NCBI RefSeq assembly: GCF_019654955.1
Contig: NZ_BPEV01000009.1
Location: forward strand, 62,001 to 126,000
DNA length: 64,000 nucleotides
From: Shewanella sp. KT0246
Lineage (GTDB): Bacteria > Pseudomonadota > Gammaproteobacteria > Enterobacterales > Shewanellaceae
Reading direction: 5' to 3'
Positions within the stretch are counted from its first letter, which is position 1; every line of letters starts with the position of its first letter. Of the stretch, positions 1 through 9,757 are shown one piece after another. The notes beneath the pieces were generated by a model, which saw only the letters and a list, made by a program, of their open reading frames with translations, ran no database searches and was not told the origin of the DNA. Both the position numbers and the translations under genes were made by a program.

Positions 1-1
1 G

Positions 2-490
2 AGTCATCGTTATGACAAAAAACGTTATAACACCGCCAGCATTGCTCATAAACCAGCACATAAAGCGGCTCATAAATCTTCACATAAACCTGCAATAAAG
101 CCGGTTAATAGTAAGCATAAAACGAACTACGCAAAACAGACGCAACAAAGTCGCGTAAACAAGGCATTAAAGGATAATAAGAGGAATACTGTAAGTCATA
201 ACAAAAGTGTTAAAAACAAGTCGGTCAACCAAACGGCTAAGGTGAATCACAACCGTTCTAATAACTCGAGCAATTACAAGTCGCCAAGTTATAGTAATTC
301 GCAGCATAAGCAATCAAGCCAACGGGCTTCAACGCAGCGTTCTTCGACACAAAGAGCGACAACTCAAAGGTCGTCGAATCAAAGAGCAGCAACACAGAGG
401 TCAACTGCACAATCAAAAAGTCATAATCGCTCTTCGAGTAAGAGTCATTCAAGCCATCGTTCATCTGCGCCTCAACAAAAGGCTAGATAA
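2..490 (+). CDS. C-terminal part of a basic, low-complexity repeat protein (5' end outside window)
   Basis: The frame is open from the window edge to the TAA at 488-490, giving at least 162 residues. The first part is rich in Lys, His, Ala and Asn with repeated HK(P/A/S) steps. The second part is a run of six-residue repeats of the type (A/S)(S/T)TQR(S/A) from about residue 105 to 140, then a Ser/His/Arg tail ending QQKAR. No catalytic motif is visible. Such tails occur on DUF3300-type exported proteins, but the diagnostic domain would lie outside the window, so the family is a guess. A GTG at 242 could be taken for a start, but the upstream frame has the same composition, so I regard it as internal. 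Confidence 0.6.
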   Translation, partial: SHRYDKKRYNTASIAHKPAHKAAHKSSHKPAIKPVNSKHKTNYAKQTQQSRVNKALKDNKRNTVSHNKSVKNKSVNQTAKVNHNRSNNSSNYKSPSYSNSQHKQSSQRASTQRSSTQRATTQRSSNQRAATQRSTAQSKSHNRSSSKSHSSHRSSAPQQKAR

Positions 491-579
491 CTAAAGTGAT
501 TGATTAACTCAATGATGAACTAGCGAAGCTGCTGGTTAGTTTATAAATTGATTAGCTTAGCGATTGATTAGCATAAAAA

Positions 580-610
580 AAGCCTGAATTTTTCAATTCA
601 GGCTTTTTTT
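580..610. terminator. Bidirectional Rho-independent terminator
   Basis: A perfect 10-bp stem (581-590 with 595-604), loop TTTC, is flanked by an A-run on the left and a T-run on the right. It lies between the convergent basic-repeat gene and der and can serve both strands. Confidence 0.85.
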
Positions 611-637
611 ATTATCTTAATAAACGCTGTCAGAAGG

Positions 638-2104
638 TTACTTCTTACGGCTATTGATATGGCTCATAGCGCGTTTACGACGACGCTCTTGGCTAATCGT
701 CAGTTTCTCAGTACGGCCTTGGAACGGGTTCGCACCTTCTTGGAAACGAATTTGAATTGGCGTGCCAATCACTTTTAAAGAACGACGGAAATAGTTCATC
801 ATGTAGCGCTTGTATGAATCAGGTAACTTACTTACCTGATTACCATGCACAACAACGATTGGTGGATTGTAACCACCAGCATGGGCATATTTAAGCTTAA
901 CGCGGCGCCCATGAACCAATGGAGGCTGATGATCGTCTTGTGACATTTGCATAATACGAGTCAGCATTGAAGTGCTTACGCGGCGCGTCGCACTGTCATA
1001 TGCTTCTTCAATAGATTCGTATAAATGACCAACACCTGTACCATGCAATGCTGAGATAAAGTGAATGCGGGCAAAATCAATAAAGCCTAGGCGACGATCA
1101 AGTTCGCTTTTAACGCCTTCTTTAAATGACTGGTCTAAACCATCCCATTTGTTCACCGCAATCACGATTGCACGTCCCGCGTTTAATGCAAAGCCTAATA
1201 AACCTAAATCTTGTTCAGAGATACCATCTTGTGCATCGATAACCAGTAAAACAACATTGGCATCTTCAACAGCTTTAAGGGTTTTAATGACCGAGAATTT
1301 CTCGATAGTTTCATGTACTTTACTGCGGCGACGAACACCCGCAGTATCAATCAATACATATTCACGATCTTCGCGCGTCATTGGAATATAAATACTGTCA
1401 CGAGTCGTACCTGGCGCATCATAAACCACCACACGTTCTTCACCTAGAATACGGTTAGTCAGTGTTGATTTACCTACGTTTGGTTTACCGATGATAGCTA
1501 ATTTAATTGGTAAGTTTTGCAGACGCTCTTGTTCTGCTTCCGCTTCTTCTTCGGTGTACTCGCGTACTTCTTCGCCTTCTTCATCGGAATCTTGGCGAGT
1601 AATACCCATTGCTTCAGCATAAGGTGCTAAAGAATATTCAATCATATTGGTCACGCCGCGGCCTTGCGCAGCTGCCATTTGGTAGACTTCACCTAAACCC
1701 AGCGACCAAAACTCAGCACAAGCTGAATCAGCGTCAATACCATCTACTTTGTTGGCAACAACAAAGGTAGTTTTATCACGGCTACGTAAATGCTCTGAAA
1801 TCGCAAGATCAGCAGAAGTTAAGCCAGCACGTGCATCAGTTAAGAATAATACGACATCAGCTTCTTCAATCGCAGCAAGCGACTGTTCAGCCATTTTTGT
1901 TTCGATCCCTTCTTCAGTGCCGTCGATACCACCAGTATCAACCACAATAAATTCGTAACCAGATAAAAACGCACGACCGTATTTACGGTCACGTGTTAAA
2001 CCAGGAAAATCGGCGACAAGCGCATCTCTTGTGCGAGTAAGACGGTTAAATAAAGTTGACTTACCAACATTAGGTCGCCCCACAAGGGCCACTACAGGGA
2101 TCAT
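638..2104 (-). CDS. der: Ribosome-assembly GTPase Der (EngA)
   Basis: Der is a tandem GTPase needed for maturation of the 50S subunit. The 488-residue protein has two G domains: GRPNVGKST near residue 9 with DFPGLTRDR and NKVD, and GKPNVGKST near residue 206 with DTAGV and NKWD, followed by a KH-like C-terminal domain and a basic tail. An acidic linker rich in Glu (about 173-193) joins the two G domains. Length is normal for the gammaproteobacterial family. It is the last gene of the leftward block bamB-der, but a strong terminator stands between the two, so der probably also has read-through or its own promoter. Confidence 0.97.
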   Translation of the reverse strand: MIPVVALVGRPNVGKSTLFNRLTRTRDALVADFPGLTRDRKYGRAFLSGYEFIVVDTGGIDGTEEGIETKMAEQSLAAIEEADVVLFLTDARAGLTSADLAISEHLRSRDKTTFVVANKVDGIDADSACAEFWSLGLGEVYQMAAAQGRGVTNMIEYSLAPYAEAMGITRQDSDEEGEEVREYTEEEAEAEQERLQNLPIKLAIIGKPNVGKSTLTNRILGEERVVVYDAPGTTRDSIYIPMTREDREYVLIDTAGVRRRSKVHETIEKFSVIKTLKAVEDANVVLLVIDAQDGISEQDLGLLGFALNAGRAIVIAVNKWDGLDQSFKEGVKSELDRRLGFIDFARIHFISALHGTGVGHLYESIEEAYDSATRRVSTSMLTRIMQMSQDDHQPPLVHGRRVKLKYAHAGGYNPPIVVVHGNQVSKLPDSYKRYMMNYFRRSLKVIGTPIQIRFQEGANPFQGRTEKLTISQERRRKRAMSHINSRKK

Positions 2105-2130
2105 GATTTTGCCTCTAAAAACTTTTAAAT

Positions 2131-2162
2131 AAAAAGCCCCCGGAACACACTTCCAGGGGCTC
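2131..2162 (-). terminator. Terminator or attenuator between bamB and der
   Basis: An 11-bp stem with one mismatch (2135-2145 with 2151-2161, loop CACAC) is followed on the minus strand by TTTTTATTT. It lies after the bamB stop and only about 30 bases before the der start. Confidence 0.75.
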
Positions 2163-2183
2163 TAATAAGGTTTACTGGTTAAT

Positions 2184-3371
2184 TTATGGCAGGATTACAG
2201 TAGCTAGCTTCCCGCTGCGACCTTGCACATAAATTTTGTCTCCAGCCACAACCGGCTGCGAGAATAAACCATCACTATCAACCTCAACTCGACCAGCGAC
2301 TTCGCCAGTGTTGCGATCGATAAAGTGTAGATAACCTTCAAAGTCACCTACCACAATATAAGAACCAATGACTGCAGGAGAAGTTAAACCACGGTTTGTT
2401 AACGTAGTATTACTCCAAAGTTCCAAACCATTACGTCTATCTACTGAGTAAATACGACTATGGTCATCAACGACATAAAGTCCAACACCTGCTGCGGCTA
2501 ATTCATTAAAGCTTGAGTACTTACGTGTCCAAACAACACGACCCGTTCTTAGCTCCATTGACACCAAGTTACCATTGTAACTTACCGCGTATAAATTATC
2601 GCCCAAAATTAACGGTGTCATGTCCACATCGGCCATTCGAGTAAACTCGTTACCGCCAGTTGGGCTAAATACGGCTTGTTCCCAAGCCACTTGACCGTTG
2701 TTTTTAACGATAACTGATATTTTACCATCAGCTGTACCTAGGAAGAAACCACCTGAATCATATGCCGCGGAACCTGTACCTCGAAGAGTCAAGTTTGGCA
2801 GTTGCATTTCGTGGGTCCACAACTTGCTGCCATCTTCAATTGAAAATGACTCAAAGTTACCATCACTGGTATGCACAGCTACAGAATCTTCAGAAACAGT
2901 TGGTGGCGACAACAGCTCGCCACTGGCAATAGCATGCCAAGCAACATCACCTGTTTTTGCATCAAGTGCAACAAGCAAGCCTGATTCACCGCCAATAAAG
3001 ACTTTATTACGGCTAACTGTTACGCCAGCGGCAATACGTGCTTCTTTGGTTTTAGCCAGCGCAGTATCTTTAAATTCTGACGCTAAGTCTTTACGCCAAG
3101 CGACCTTACTTGTTTCTTGATCGTAAGCAACAACAGTACCGTTACGGTCAGCGACATAGACATGACCATAAAAAACGGCTGGTTTAAGTTGTGAGTAATA
3201 GTCGCCCACACCATTGCCTACACTGACGCTCCAATCGACTTCAGGAAATACAGTTGCTTGAATTTCAGTAAGTTCTGTTACAACTTCTTCTTCAGTATCG
3301 CTCGAAGAACAAGCAGATAGCAACGCGACACTTAAGCCCGCTGCTAGCAAGGTTTTGCATAAAGACTTCAT
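2184..3371 (-). CDS. bamB: Outer membrane protein assembly factor BamB
   Basis: BamB is the beta-propeller lipoprotein of the BAM complex that inserts beta-barrel proteins in the outer membrane. The 395-residue product starts with a lipoprotein signal ending in the lipobox LLSAC (Cys21) followed by a Ser/Asp/Glu-rich linker. The rest carries repeated PQQ-type blades, for example VAYDQETSKVAWRKDL, VALDAKTGDVAWHA and SMELRTGRVVWTRKY. Its place between yfgM and der is the standard gammaproteobacterial order. Confidence 0.95.
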   Translation of the reverse strand: MKSLCKTLLAAGLSVALLSACSSSDTEEEVVTELTEIQATVFPEVDWSVSVGNGVGDYYSQLKPAVFYGHVYVADRNGTVVAYDQETSKVAWRKDLASEFKDTALAKTKEARIAAGVTVSRNKVFIGGESGLLVALDAKTGDVAWHAIASGELLSPPTVSEDSVAVHTSDGNFESFSIEDGSKLWTHEMQLPNLTLRGTGSAAYDSGGFFLGTADGKISVIVKNNGQVAWEQAVFSPTGGNEFTRMADVDMTPLILGDNLYAVSYNGNLVSMELRTGRVVWTRKYSSFNELAAAGVGLYVVDDHSRIYSVDRRNGLELWSNTTLTNRGLTSPAVIGSYIVVGDFEGYLHFIDRNTGEVAGRVEVDSDGLFSQPVVAGDKIYVQGRSGKLATVILP

Positions 3372-3383
3372 TCGGCTAATTCC

Positions 3384-4010
3384 TTATGCCTTGTTTAAAT
3401 TGTCTAGCTTCATTTGTAGTGCAGGACTTGATAACGAGCCGCCATTGTCTACAGCTGCTTGGTATGCAGTTCTTGCCTTGTCCATGTCGCCTTGACGCAC
3501 TAGGAAGTCGCCTTTTAATTCGTCACGTTGTGCATTAAATGCTTCATCGCTAACTTGGTCTAAAGTTGCTAACGCTGTGCCTAAATTACCTTGCTCAGCT
3601 TGAACTCGAGATAAACGAATCGTCGCTAAAGAGCTAAGTGCTGCACCTGGGTTAGCTGCGATGATTTTAGTGAAAGCCGCTTCTGCTTTATCTAAATCAC
3701 CTGCATCTACTGCAGCTTTTGCAGACATAAGCTCAAGCAATGCTTGATAACCTTGTTGATCATGTTGCTGACCAAAATCGCTAACTGCAGCCATAACAGC
3801 TGTGCTGTCTGCGCTATTAGCGGCAATGCTTTGAAACGCTTCTGAAGCTGCTTCAGCATTTTCTATTTTTACGTCAGAATAATAATTCCAACCGTATAAT
3901 CCACCTAGACCAACTACCGCACCTACAATGATAGAGCTGCCGTAATCTTTCCAGAACTGCTTAATAGCATCTACTTGTTGTTCTTCTGTGCTATAAATAT
4001 CCACGCGCAC
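3384..4010 (-). CDS. yfgM: YfgM/AncA, membrane-anchored TPR protein
   Basis: The 208-residue protein has a short cytoplasmic N-terminus, one membrane segment at about 24-42 (SIIVGAVVGLGGLYGWNYY) and a periplasmic TPR region. This is the architecture of YfgM, a partner of the Sec translocon and the chaperone PpiD. The gene follows hisS by 44 bases and precedes bamB by 12 bases, so the three are probably co-transcribed. Confidence 0.92.
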   Translation of the reverse strand: MRVDIYSTEEQQVDAIKQFWKDYGSSIIVGAVVGLGGLYGWNYYSDVKIENAEAASEAFQSIAANSADSTAVMAAVSDFGQQHDQQGYQALLELMSAKAAVDAGDLDKAEAAFTKIIAANPGAALSSLATIRLSRVQAEQGNLGTALATLDQVSDEAFNAQRDELKGDFLVRQGDMDKARTAYQAAVDNGGSLSSPALQMKLDNLNKA

Positions 4011-4054
4011 TTCCCCTTTCTATTCAGTTCTGTTTATTAGCTAATAAGCCAATA

Positions 4055-5329
4055 TTAAAATAATGATTTAATCGTGGTCGCCAAATCGTCTCGGGCAACC
4101 AAAAGTTGTTCGTTCTTATTTCTCAGAGGCTTAACTGCAACCTGTTGGTTTGCGATTTCGTTCTCACCAATGATTAATGCATACTCAGCGCCGCTTTTAT
4201 CAGCACGTTTCATCTGCTTTTTAAAGTTACCGCCACCACAATGACTCATGACTTTAAGCTGTGGCAGGCTTTGACGCAACTCTTGAGCAATTTTAATTGC
4301 TTCAACTAAACAGTTTTCGCCCATTGCTGTGACATAAACATCAACAACGGGAGCAACGTCTTTGTTCAGTTCAAGGGTTTCAAGCAATAACACAATACGC
4401 TCAAGGCCCATTGCAAAACCCACTGCTGGAGTCTCTTTCCCCCCAAGCTGACCAACTAATCCGTCATAACGACCGCCAGCTAGTACTGTGCCTTGCGAAC
4501 CTAAACTGTCTGTAACCCATTCGAAAACAGTGCGGTTATAGTAATCTAAACCGCGAACAAGACGAGGATTAACTGTGTATTGGATGCCAACAGCGTCTAA
4601 GAGTTCACATAAGGTTGAAAAATGTGTTTTTGACTCTTCACCTAAGTACTCCATTAATGCTGGCGCATCGGCCAGTAATGCTTGAACTTGTGGTGATTTA
4701 GAATCTAATACGCGCAGTGGGTTTGAGTACATGCGGCGCTGTGAATCTTCGTCAAGCTGCTCTTTATGCTGCTCAAGAAATGCAATCAATGCATCACGGT
4801 ATGCTGCTCGTTCAGCTGGATCGCCCAATGTATTAAGCTCTAACTTAACGTGTTCGGTAATACCGAAAGATTCCCAAAGGCGCGCAGATAACATTAATAC
4901 TTCAGCATCAATGTCTGCACTTGGAATACCATAAACTTCAACACCAAACTGGTGGAATTGACGGTAGCGACCTTTTTGCGGACGTTCATGGCGGAACATT
5001 GGTCCCATATACCATAAACGCTGCTCTTGGTTATACAGCAAGCCATGCTCGTTACCCGCACGAACAGTAGAAGCAGTGCCTTCTGGACGTAAGGTTAAGC
5101 TGTCTTCATTGCGATCGGCAAAGGTATACATTTCTTTTTCAACGATATCGGTAACTTCACCAATAGAACGTTTGAAAAGATCGGTTGATTCAACGATCGG
5201 AGTACGGATTTCGCTATAGCCATATGCACTAACAGTAGAACGGATAACCGCTTCTACTTTTTGCCATACTGGGCTTTGCGTTGGCAGAATGTCATTCATT
5301 CCGCGAATTGCTTGGATCTGTTTAGCCAC
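4055..5329 (-). CDS. hisS: Histidyl-tRNA synthetase
   Basis: A class II aminoacyl-tRNA synthetase of 424 residues that charges tRNA-His. Class II motif 2 is seen in the segment [18 protein letters not shown], the histidine-specific motif in [13 protein letters not shown], and motif 3 in [11 protein letters not shown]. The C-terminal 90 residues form the anticodon-binding domain. Length and start ([16 protein letters not shown]) are typical. Confidence 0.97.
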   Translation of the reverse strand: MAKQIQAIRGMNDILPTQSPVWQKVEAVIRSTVSAYGYSEIRTPIVESTDLFKRSIGEVTDIVEKEMYTFADRNEDSLTLRPEGTASTVRAGNEHGLLYNQEQRLWYMGPMFRHERPQKGRYRQFHQFGVEVYGIPSADIDAEVLMLSARLWESFGITEHVKLELNTLGDPAERAAYRDALIAFLEQHKEQLDEDSQRRMYSNPLRVLDSKSPQVQALLADAPALMEYLGEESKTHFSTLCELLDAVGIQYTVNPRLVRGLDYYNRTVFEWVTDSLGSQGTVLAGGRYDGLVGQLGGKETPAVGFAMGLERIVLLLETLELNKDVAPVVDVYVTAMGENCLVEAIKIAQELRQSLPQLKVMSHCGGGNFKKQMKRADKSGAEYALIIGENEIANQQVAVKPLRNKNEQLLVARDDLATTIKSLF

Positions 5330-5432
5330 GTTTTGCCTACTTGAGTTAACTTGCCTTGGTTCAACATTAATCGATTTGTTGGATTTAAAATCGATGACCG
5401 AGGGCTTAAATTAATCGACATGCCTTACACAA

Positions 5433-5466
5433 AAATACACCTACCATCGCTGGTAAGGTGTATTTA
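5433..5466 (-). terminator. Hairpin between ispG and hisS
   Basis: A 13-bp stem with one mismatch near the loop (5434-5446 with 5451-5463), loop TCGC, is followed on the minus strand by a short T-run. It lies between ispG and hisS and is probably a terminator, though the T-tract is interrupted. Confidence 0.5.
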
Positions 5467-5481
5467 TTATCTAAAACAAAC

Positions 5482-6597
5482 TTATTCTGTTGCGTCTTTA
5501 ATATCGATTCTATTTTGCATTATCGCTGCTTTTGCACGAATTTTTGCTTCTAATGAATCCACTAAATCATTGTTATCAAAACGCTCTTTTTGACGTTTGC
5601 CGTCATCATAATAACCACTTTTACCATGGCTACCCGTTAAACCAATATCTGAAACTAGCGCTTCGCCCGGGCCATTAACCACACAACCAATGATCGAAAC
5701 ATCCATCGCGGTGGTAATATCTTCTAGGCGCATTTCAAGTGCGTTAACAGTGTTAATCACATCAAACTCTTGGCGTGAACATGATGGACAAGCAATAAAG
5801 TTAATACCGCGACTGCGAATACGCAGTGACTTTAAAATGTCAAAGCCGACTTTAATTTCTTCAACTGGATCGGCTGCAAGTGAAATACGTAACGTATCAC
5901 CTATACCTTCAGCCAGTAACATCCCTAACCCGACAGCTGACTTAACAGAGCCAGCTCTAGCACCACCTGCTTCAGTAATTCCGAGGTGCAGCGGTTGTTT
6001 AATTTGTTTGGCCAATAAACGGTAAGACTCAACCGCTAAGAATACGTCCGATGCTTTAACGCTCACTTTAAACTGATCAAAGTTAAGACGATCTAAAATA
6101 TCCACATGACGCATGGCTGACTCAAGCAAAGCTTCTGGTGTTGGCTCATGGTATTTATCCATGAGGTCTTTCTCTAAAGAGCCGCCATTAACCCCAATAC
6201 GGATTGGAATATTTTTATCACGAGCGCATTCAACGACATTGCGAATACGTTCTTCGTTGCCGATATTACCTGGATTAATCCGTAAACAATCTACGCCGTA
6301 CTCAGCCACTTTTAGTGCGATACGGTAATCAAAGTGAATATCAGCCACCAATGGCACATTGACACTTTGTTTAATTATCTTAAATGCTTCAGCAGCATCC
6401 ATCGTCGGTACAGAAACACGCACAATATCCGCGCCCACTTTCTCAAGTGCACGAATTTGTGCCACTGTTGCTTCTACATCAGTCGTTTTAGTGTTCGTCA
6501 TTGATTGAACCGCTATCGGGGCACCATCACCGATAGGTACATCGCCAACATAAATACGACTTGAAGGACGGCGAATAATAGGAGATTCGTTATACAT
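5482..6597 (-). CDS. ispG: 4-hydroxy-3-methylbut-2-en-1-yl diphosphate synthase (flavodoxin)
   Basis: IspG is the [4Fe-4S] enzyme that converts methylerythritol cyclodiphosphate to HMBPP in the non-mevalonate isoprenoid pathway. The 371-residue protein has the TIM-barrel N-terminus ([30 protein letters not shown]) and the cluster ligands in [14 protein letters not shown] and [13 protein letters not shown]. It sits between rodZ and hisS as in most gammaproteobacteria. Confidence 0.96.
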   Translation of the reverse strand: MYNESPIIRRPSSRIYVGDVPIGDGAPIAVQSMTNTKTTDVEATVAQIRALEKVGADIVRVSVPTMDAAEAFKIIKQSVNVPLVADIHFDYRIALKVAEYGVDCLRINPGNIGNEERIRNVVECARDKNIPIRIGVNGGSLEKDLMDKYHEPTPEALLESAMRHVDILDRLNFDQFKVSVKASDVFLAVESYRLLAKQIKQPLHLGITEAGGARAGSVKSAVGLGMLLAEGIGDTLRISLAADPVEEIKVGFDILKSLRIRSRGINFIACPSCSRQEFDVINTVNALEMRLEDITTAMDVSIIGCVVNGPGEALVSDIGLTGSHGKSGYYDDGKRQKERFDNNDLVDSLEAKIRAKAAIMQNRIDIKDATE

Positions 6598-6635
6598 AAT
6601 CTATTGCTCTACTGCTTACTTAGTTACAGCTAACA

Positions 6636-7649
6636 TTACACTCTTGGTAAGGTTAACCTAGCCACACGGCCTTCTGAGAAGTCAGCTAAACTGACATCTT
6701 CACCATTAAATTGAATTTTGACGACTTGCGGCGCACCTAAAATAAGTTTAAATGGCGCAACACCTTTAGCTTCTACCACTCGACTAGAACCTTTAACGCC
6801 ATCAACTAAAGTTTTGCCAGTTGCATCAACCACGTTAACCCAACAGTCAGCGGTAAAACTCATCGATATGGCATCATTAGCTGCTAATGGCTCTACTGTA
6901 CTTTGTGCAATTTCAGTGTTTACTACATCAGTAGTAACGGCTGAGTTAGTCACTAATGCACTGGCAGACTGCAGTGTTTCAATCGCAGGTTCTGCGCTTT
7001 GCGTTGCGTCATTAGCCAAGTCCGTTACAGTTTGTGCATCAGCACTTGCTGCCGACGTAGTCTCTACAGGCATTTGTGATGGTTCTATATAGGCCATATT
7101 AGGATCAATTTCTGGCTCTAACAAATCTTCTGTTTGACTGACAACAGGTACATTGGCGGCAGCAACTTCTTCAGCCGTCGGTTTTGACAAATCAATACCG
7201 CTGAGTAAAGAATCCTTTTGCACCCACCAAACAACTAACAAGGCTAACAAAGCTAAAATGATCAGGTAAGTTACTATCGTTAAACGGCTATCACGAGCAT
7301 CACGAGTCGTTTTACGAGAAAAACTTTGCATTGCAGCAGTTTCATCAGGCAGTTGTTGAGCTAAGCATTGTTGGAGCGCTTCAACATCAGCTTCTACATA
7401 TTTTGCATAGTTTTTAGCATAGCCTCGGGCATAAGTTGCCGACGAGATATTATCAAAAATATCGTTTTCAATATCTTCAATGACGCTTGGACGCAAGTGT
7501 AACTGTGTTGCAACGGCTTCAATCGATAAGCCTTTTGCTTCACGTGCTGTACGTAACAGCATGCCAGCAGTTGATACTTCTTCAAGTAACTCAGTTTGGT
7601 CCGTATCATTCTCGTCTAATCGGGACGTTTCATTGTTATTGTTTGTCAT
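6636..7649 (-). CDS. rodZ: Cell-shape protein RodZ
   Basis: RodZ links MreB to the inner membrane. The 337-residue protein has an N-terminal helix-turn-helix of the Cro/C1 type (about residues 29-95, including LSIEAVATQLHLRPSVIEDIE), a single membrane span at about 126-143 (LTIVTYLIILALLALLVVWW), a long Ala/Thr/Ser/Glu linker and a C-terminal beta domain (DUF4115, from about 258). The start overlaps the pilW stop by one base (TAATG), a sign of translational coupling. Confidence 0.93.
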   Translation of the reverse strand: MTNNNNETSRLDENDTDQTELLEEVSTAGMLLRTAREAKGLSIEAVATQLHLRPSVIEDIENDIFDNISSATYARGYAKNYAKYVEADVEALQQCLAQQLPDETAAMQSFSRKTTRDARDSRLTIVTYLIILALLALLVVWWVQKDSLLSGIDLSKPTAEEVAAANVPVVSQTEDLLEPEIDPNMAYIEPSQMPVETTSAASADAQTVTDLANDATQSAEPAIETLQSASALVTNSAVTTDVVNTEIAQSTVEPLAANDAISMSFTADCWVNVVDATGKTLVDGVKGSSRVVEAKGVAPFKLILGAPQVVKIQFNGEDVSLADFSEGRVARLTLPRV

Positions 7650-8431
7650 TAATGCAAAGTAGCCCTATATTCTTTCGCTTGCTCAGAGGCTGGATATTTG
7701 GCGATTAAAGTAATGCCATAGCGTTTAACCGCTTCATCATCCGCCAGCTCGCGCGATATTTTAATTCCTAAAGCTAAACTTTCAGGCGTTTGCTGCGCCA
7801 CTCGATGAAAACGCTGTAGATTTGATTTAGCCGTATCGTAATCATTTTCTGCGATAGCTAAATCGATCAATTCCATCAATGTGGACTGTCTTCTTGGATC
7901 GTAACGTAATGCACTTTCAAAATACTCTTTAGCCTTTTCAGGCTCGCCATTCGAGAGACTACACACACCTAAGTTTTCATAGCTTGAAGCCGTACGGGTG
8001 TATTCTTTAGCGTTAATCGCATTTTTAAACATGACTTCAGCTTGGCTGTATTTCTCTTGTTGACATAAAAACACGCCAAAATTATTCATCGCATCACCAG
8101 TAGCATCACTGGTGTTTATGGCTTTGCGATAAGATTCTTCAGCACGTTCAACATCATCAACAGTTTGATAGTAATAAGCCATAGCAGTATGCACAGCACT
8201 TAACTGAGGGGCATACTCGACTGCACGATTCAAATTAAACTTTGCCTGCTCCATGTTGCCACGATTCAAGTAGGTCAAACCCAGCTGCATTCGCTCTTTT
8301 GCAGCTGAAGTTTTATCCAGTGTCCTTTCAGAAACTGGAATATCCGTACCACTATACGTTCTTTCGGTAACACAACCCACTAAAGGTAATGATATGGCAA
8401 CAATAATTAAAAGTTTCGGCAATCCGTGCAT
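7649..8431 (-). CDS. pilW: Type IV pilus assembly lipoprotein PilW/PilF
   Basis: This TPR lipoprotein helps the secretin PilQ assemble in the outer membrane. The signal peptide MHGLPKLLIIVAISLPLVGC ends in a lipobox, and several TPR units follow (for example MQLGLTYLNRGNMEQAKFNL and NFGVFLCQQEKYSQAEVMF). I chose the ATG at 8431 (260 aa), preceded by AAGAAG; a TTG at 8458 would add nine residues in front of the signal peptide. It lies between rlmN and rodZ, the usual place of this gene. Confidence 0.9.
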   Translation of the reverse strand: MHGLPKLLIIVAISLPLVGCVTERTYSGTDIPVSERTLDKTSAAKERMQLGLTYLNRGNMEQAKFNLNRAVEYAPQLSAVHTAMAYYYQTVDDVERAEESYRKAINTSDATGDAMNNFGVFLCQQEKYSQAEVMFKNAINAKEYTRTASSYENLGVCSLSNGEPEKAKEYFESALRYDPRRQSTLMELIDLAIAENDYDTAKSNLQRFHRVAQQTPESLALGIKISRELADDEAVKRYGITLIAKYPASEQAKEYRATLH

Positions 8432-8466
8432 ACTTCTTACGCCTATTAATCTATACAAACAAACAG

Positions 8467-9588
8467 TTAATCCATTGTGACCGAAATAGCATTGTCTTGC
8501 ATGCGTTTTTTCGCTAATCGTTTAGTTCGATCACGAATATCACCCGCTAATTGACCACACGCAGCATCAATGTCATCACCACGGGTTTTACGCACAATCA
8601 CGGTTAACCCATATTCCATTAATACTTTCGAGAAACGGTCAATTCTAGAATTAGAAGAGCGACCATATGGAGAACCAGGATAAGGATTAAAAGGAATTAA
8701 GTTAATTTTACATGGAGTTTCTTTCATCAACTTAGCAAGCTCATGTGCTTGGTCTGTGCTGTCGTTGATATGATCAAGCATGACATATTCTACGGTCACG
8801 CGGCCACGGTTAGCATTAGATTTAGCTAAGTAACGACGGATACCGGCAAGAAATTCTTGTAATGGATATTTTTTATTAACTGGCACTAATACATCACGTA
8901 GCTCATCGTTCGGCGCATGAATACTTACCGCAAGAGCGACATCTAATGCATCGCCTAGCTTATCAAGCGCTGGTACAACACCTGAGGTTGATAATGTCAC
9001 GCGACGTTTTGATAAACTGAAACCAAAGTCATCTAGCATAATATCCATTGCAGGAATCACATTAGCTAAGTTAAGTAGCGGCTCACCCATTCCCATCATC
9101 ACAACATTAGTGATTGGACGGTCACCTGTGTCTTTTTGGAAACCTAAAAATTGTGATACTCGCCAAATTTGGCCAACTATTTCAGATACCGTTAAGTTAC
9201 GGTTGAAGCCTTGCTGGGCTGTAGAGCAGAAAGTACATTCCAATGCACAGCCAACTTGAGATGATACGCACAAGGTCGCGCGGTCTTCTTCTGGGATGTA
9301 AACGGTTTCAACTTCTTGGCCTTGGCCTACATTAATCGCGAACTTAATCGTGCCATCTTCAGACTTTTGGAAGTTTGAGATTTCTGGCGCAACCACTTCA
9401 CACTTACGTGCTAATTTAGCTCGCAATGCTTTGTTAATGTTGTTCATTTCTTCGAAGTCGCTAACACCAAAGTGATAAAGCCATTTCATCAATTGATCGG
9501 CTCTGAATGGTTTTTCGCCCATTTCGGTGAATAACGCTCTCATTGCCTTACGATCAAGATCCAATAAATTGATCTTTTTCTCACTCAT
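8467..9588 (-). CDS. rlmN: Dual-specificity 23S rRNA / tRNA adenine-C2 methyltransferase RlmN
   Basis: A radical SAM enzyme that methylates A2503 of 23S rRNA and A37 of some tRNAs. The cluster motif CALECTFC is within the family block [19 protein letters not shown], followed by GFNRNL. The resolving Cys lies in [12 protein letters not shown] near the C-terminus. I place the start at the ATG at 9588 ([12 protein letters not shown]), preceded by GAGG about ten bases upstream; a TTG at 9603 is also in frame. Confidence 0.96.
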   Translation of the reverse strand: MSEKKINLLDLDRKAMRALFTEMGEKPFRADQLMKWLYHFGVSDFEEMNNINKALRAKLARKCEVVAPEISNFQKSEDGTIKFAINVGQGQEVETVYIPEEDRATLCVSSQVGCALECTFCSTAQQGFNRNLTVSEIVGQIWRVSQFLGFQKDTGDRPITNVVMMGMGEPLLNLANVIPAMDIMLDDFGFSLSKRRVTLSTSGVVPALDKLGDALDVALAVSIHAPNDELRDVLVPVNKKYPLQEFLAGIRRYLAKSNANRGRVTVEYVMLDHINDSTDQAHELAKLMKETPCKINLIPFNPYPGSPYGRSSNSRIDRFSKVLMEYGLTVIVRKTRGDDIDAACGQLAGDIRDRTKRLAKKRMQDNAISVTMD

Positions 9589-9737
9589 GTTGTCTAACCT
9601 CAAAAAACCTAAAACCTGCTAGCGGGCGGCGAATTATACAGATCCTTACAAAATTTGGCCAGTGAACTCGCATTAAAGCTTTGATACTTTCGTTACTATT
9701 GCTAAAATTTATGTGGACTAATATTGGTCTGCCATAC

Positions 9738-9756
9738 GGAGGTGTAATTCCACCTT
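9738..9756 (+). promoter_or_regulatory. Hairpin covering the Shine-Dalgarno of the CNNM gene
   Basis: GGAGG at 9738-9742 is the only good ribosome-binding site before the ATG at 9758, at an unusually long spacing of 15 bases. Bases 9739-9744 can pair with 9751-9756 around a six-base loop, which would hide the site. Confidence 0.35.
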
Positions 9757-9757
9757 T

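Noticed and set aside
1065..1391. 108-codon frame opposite der
   Set aside because: Shadow of the der coding strand with no independent signal.
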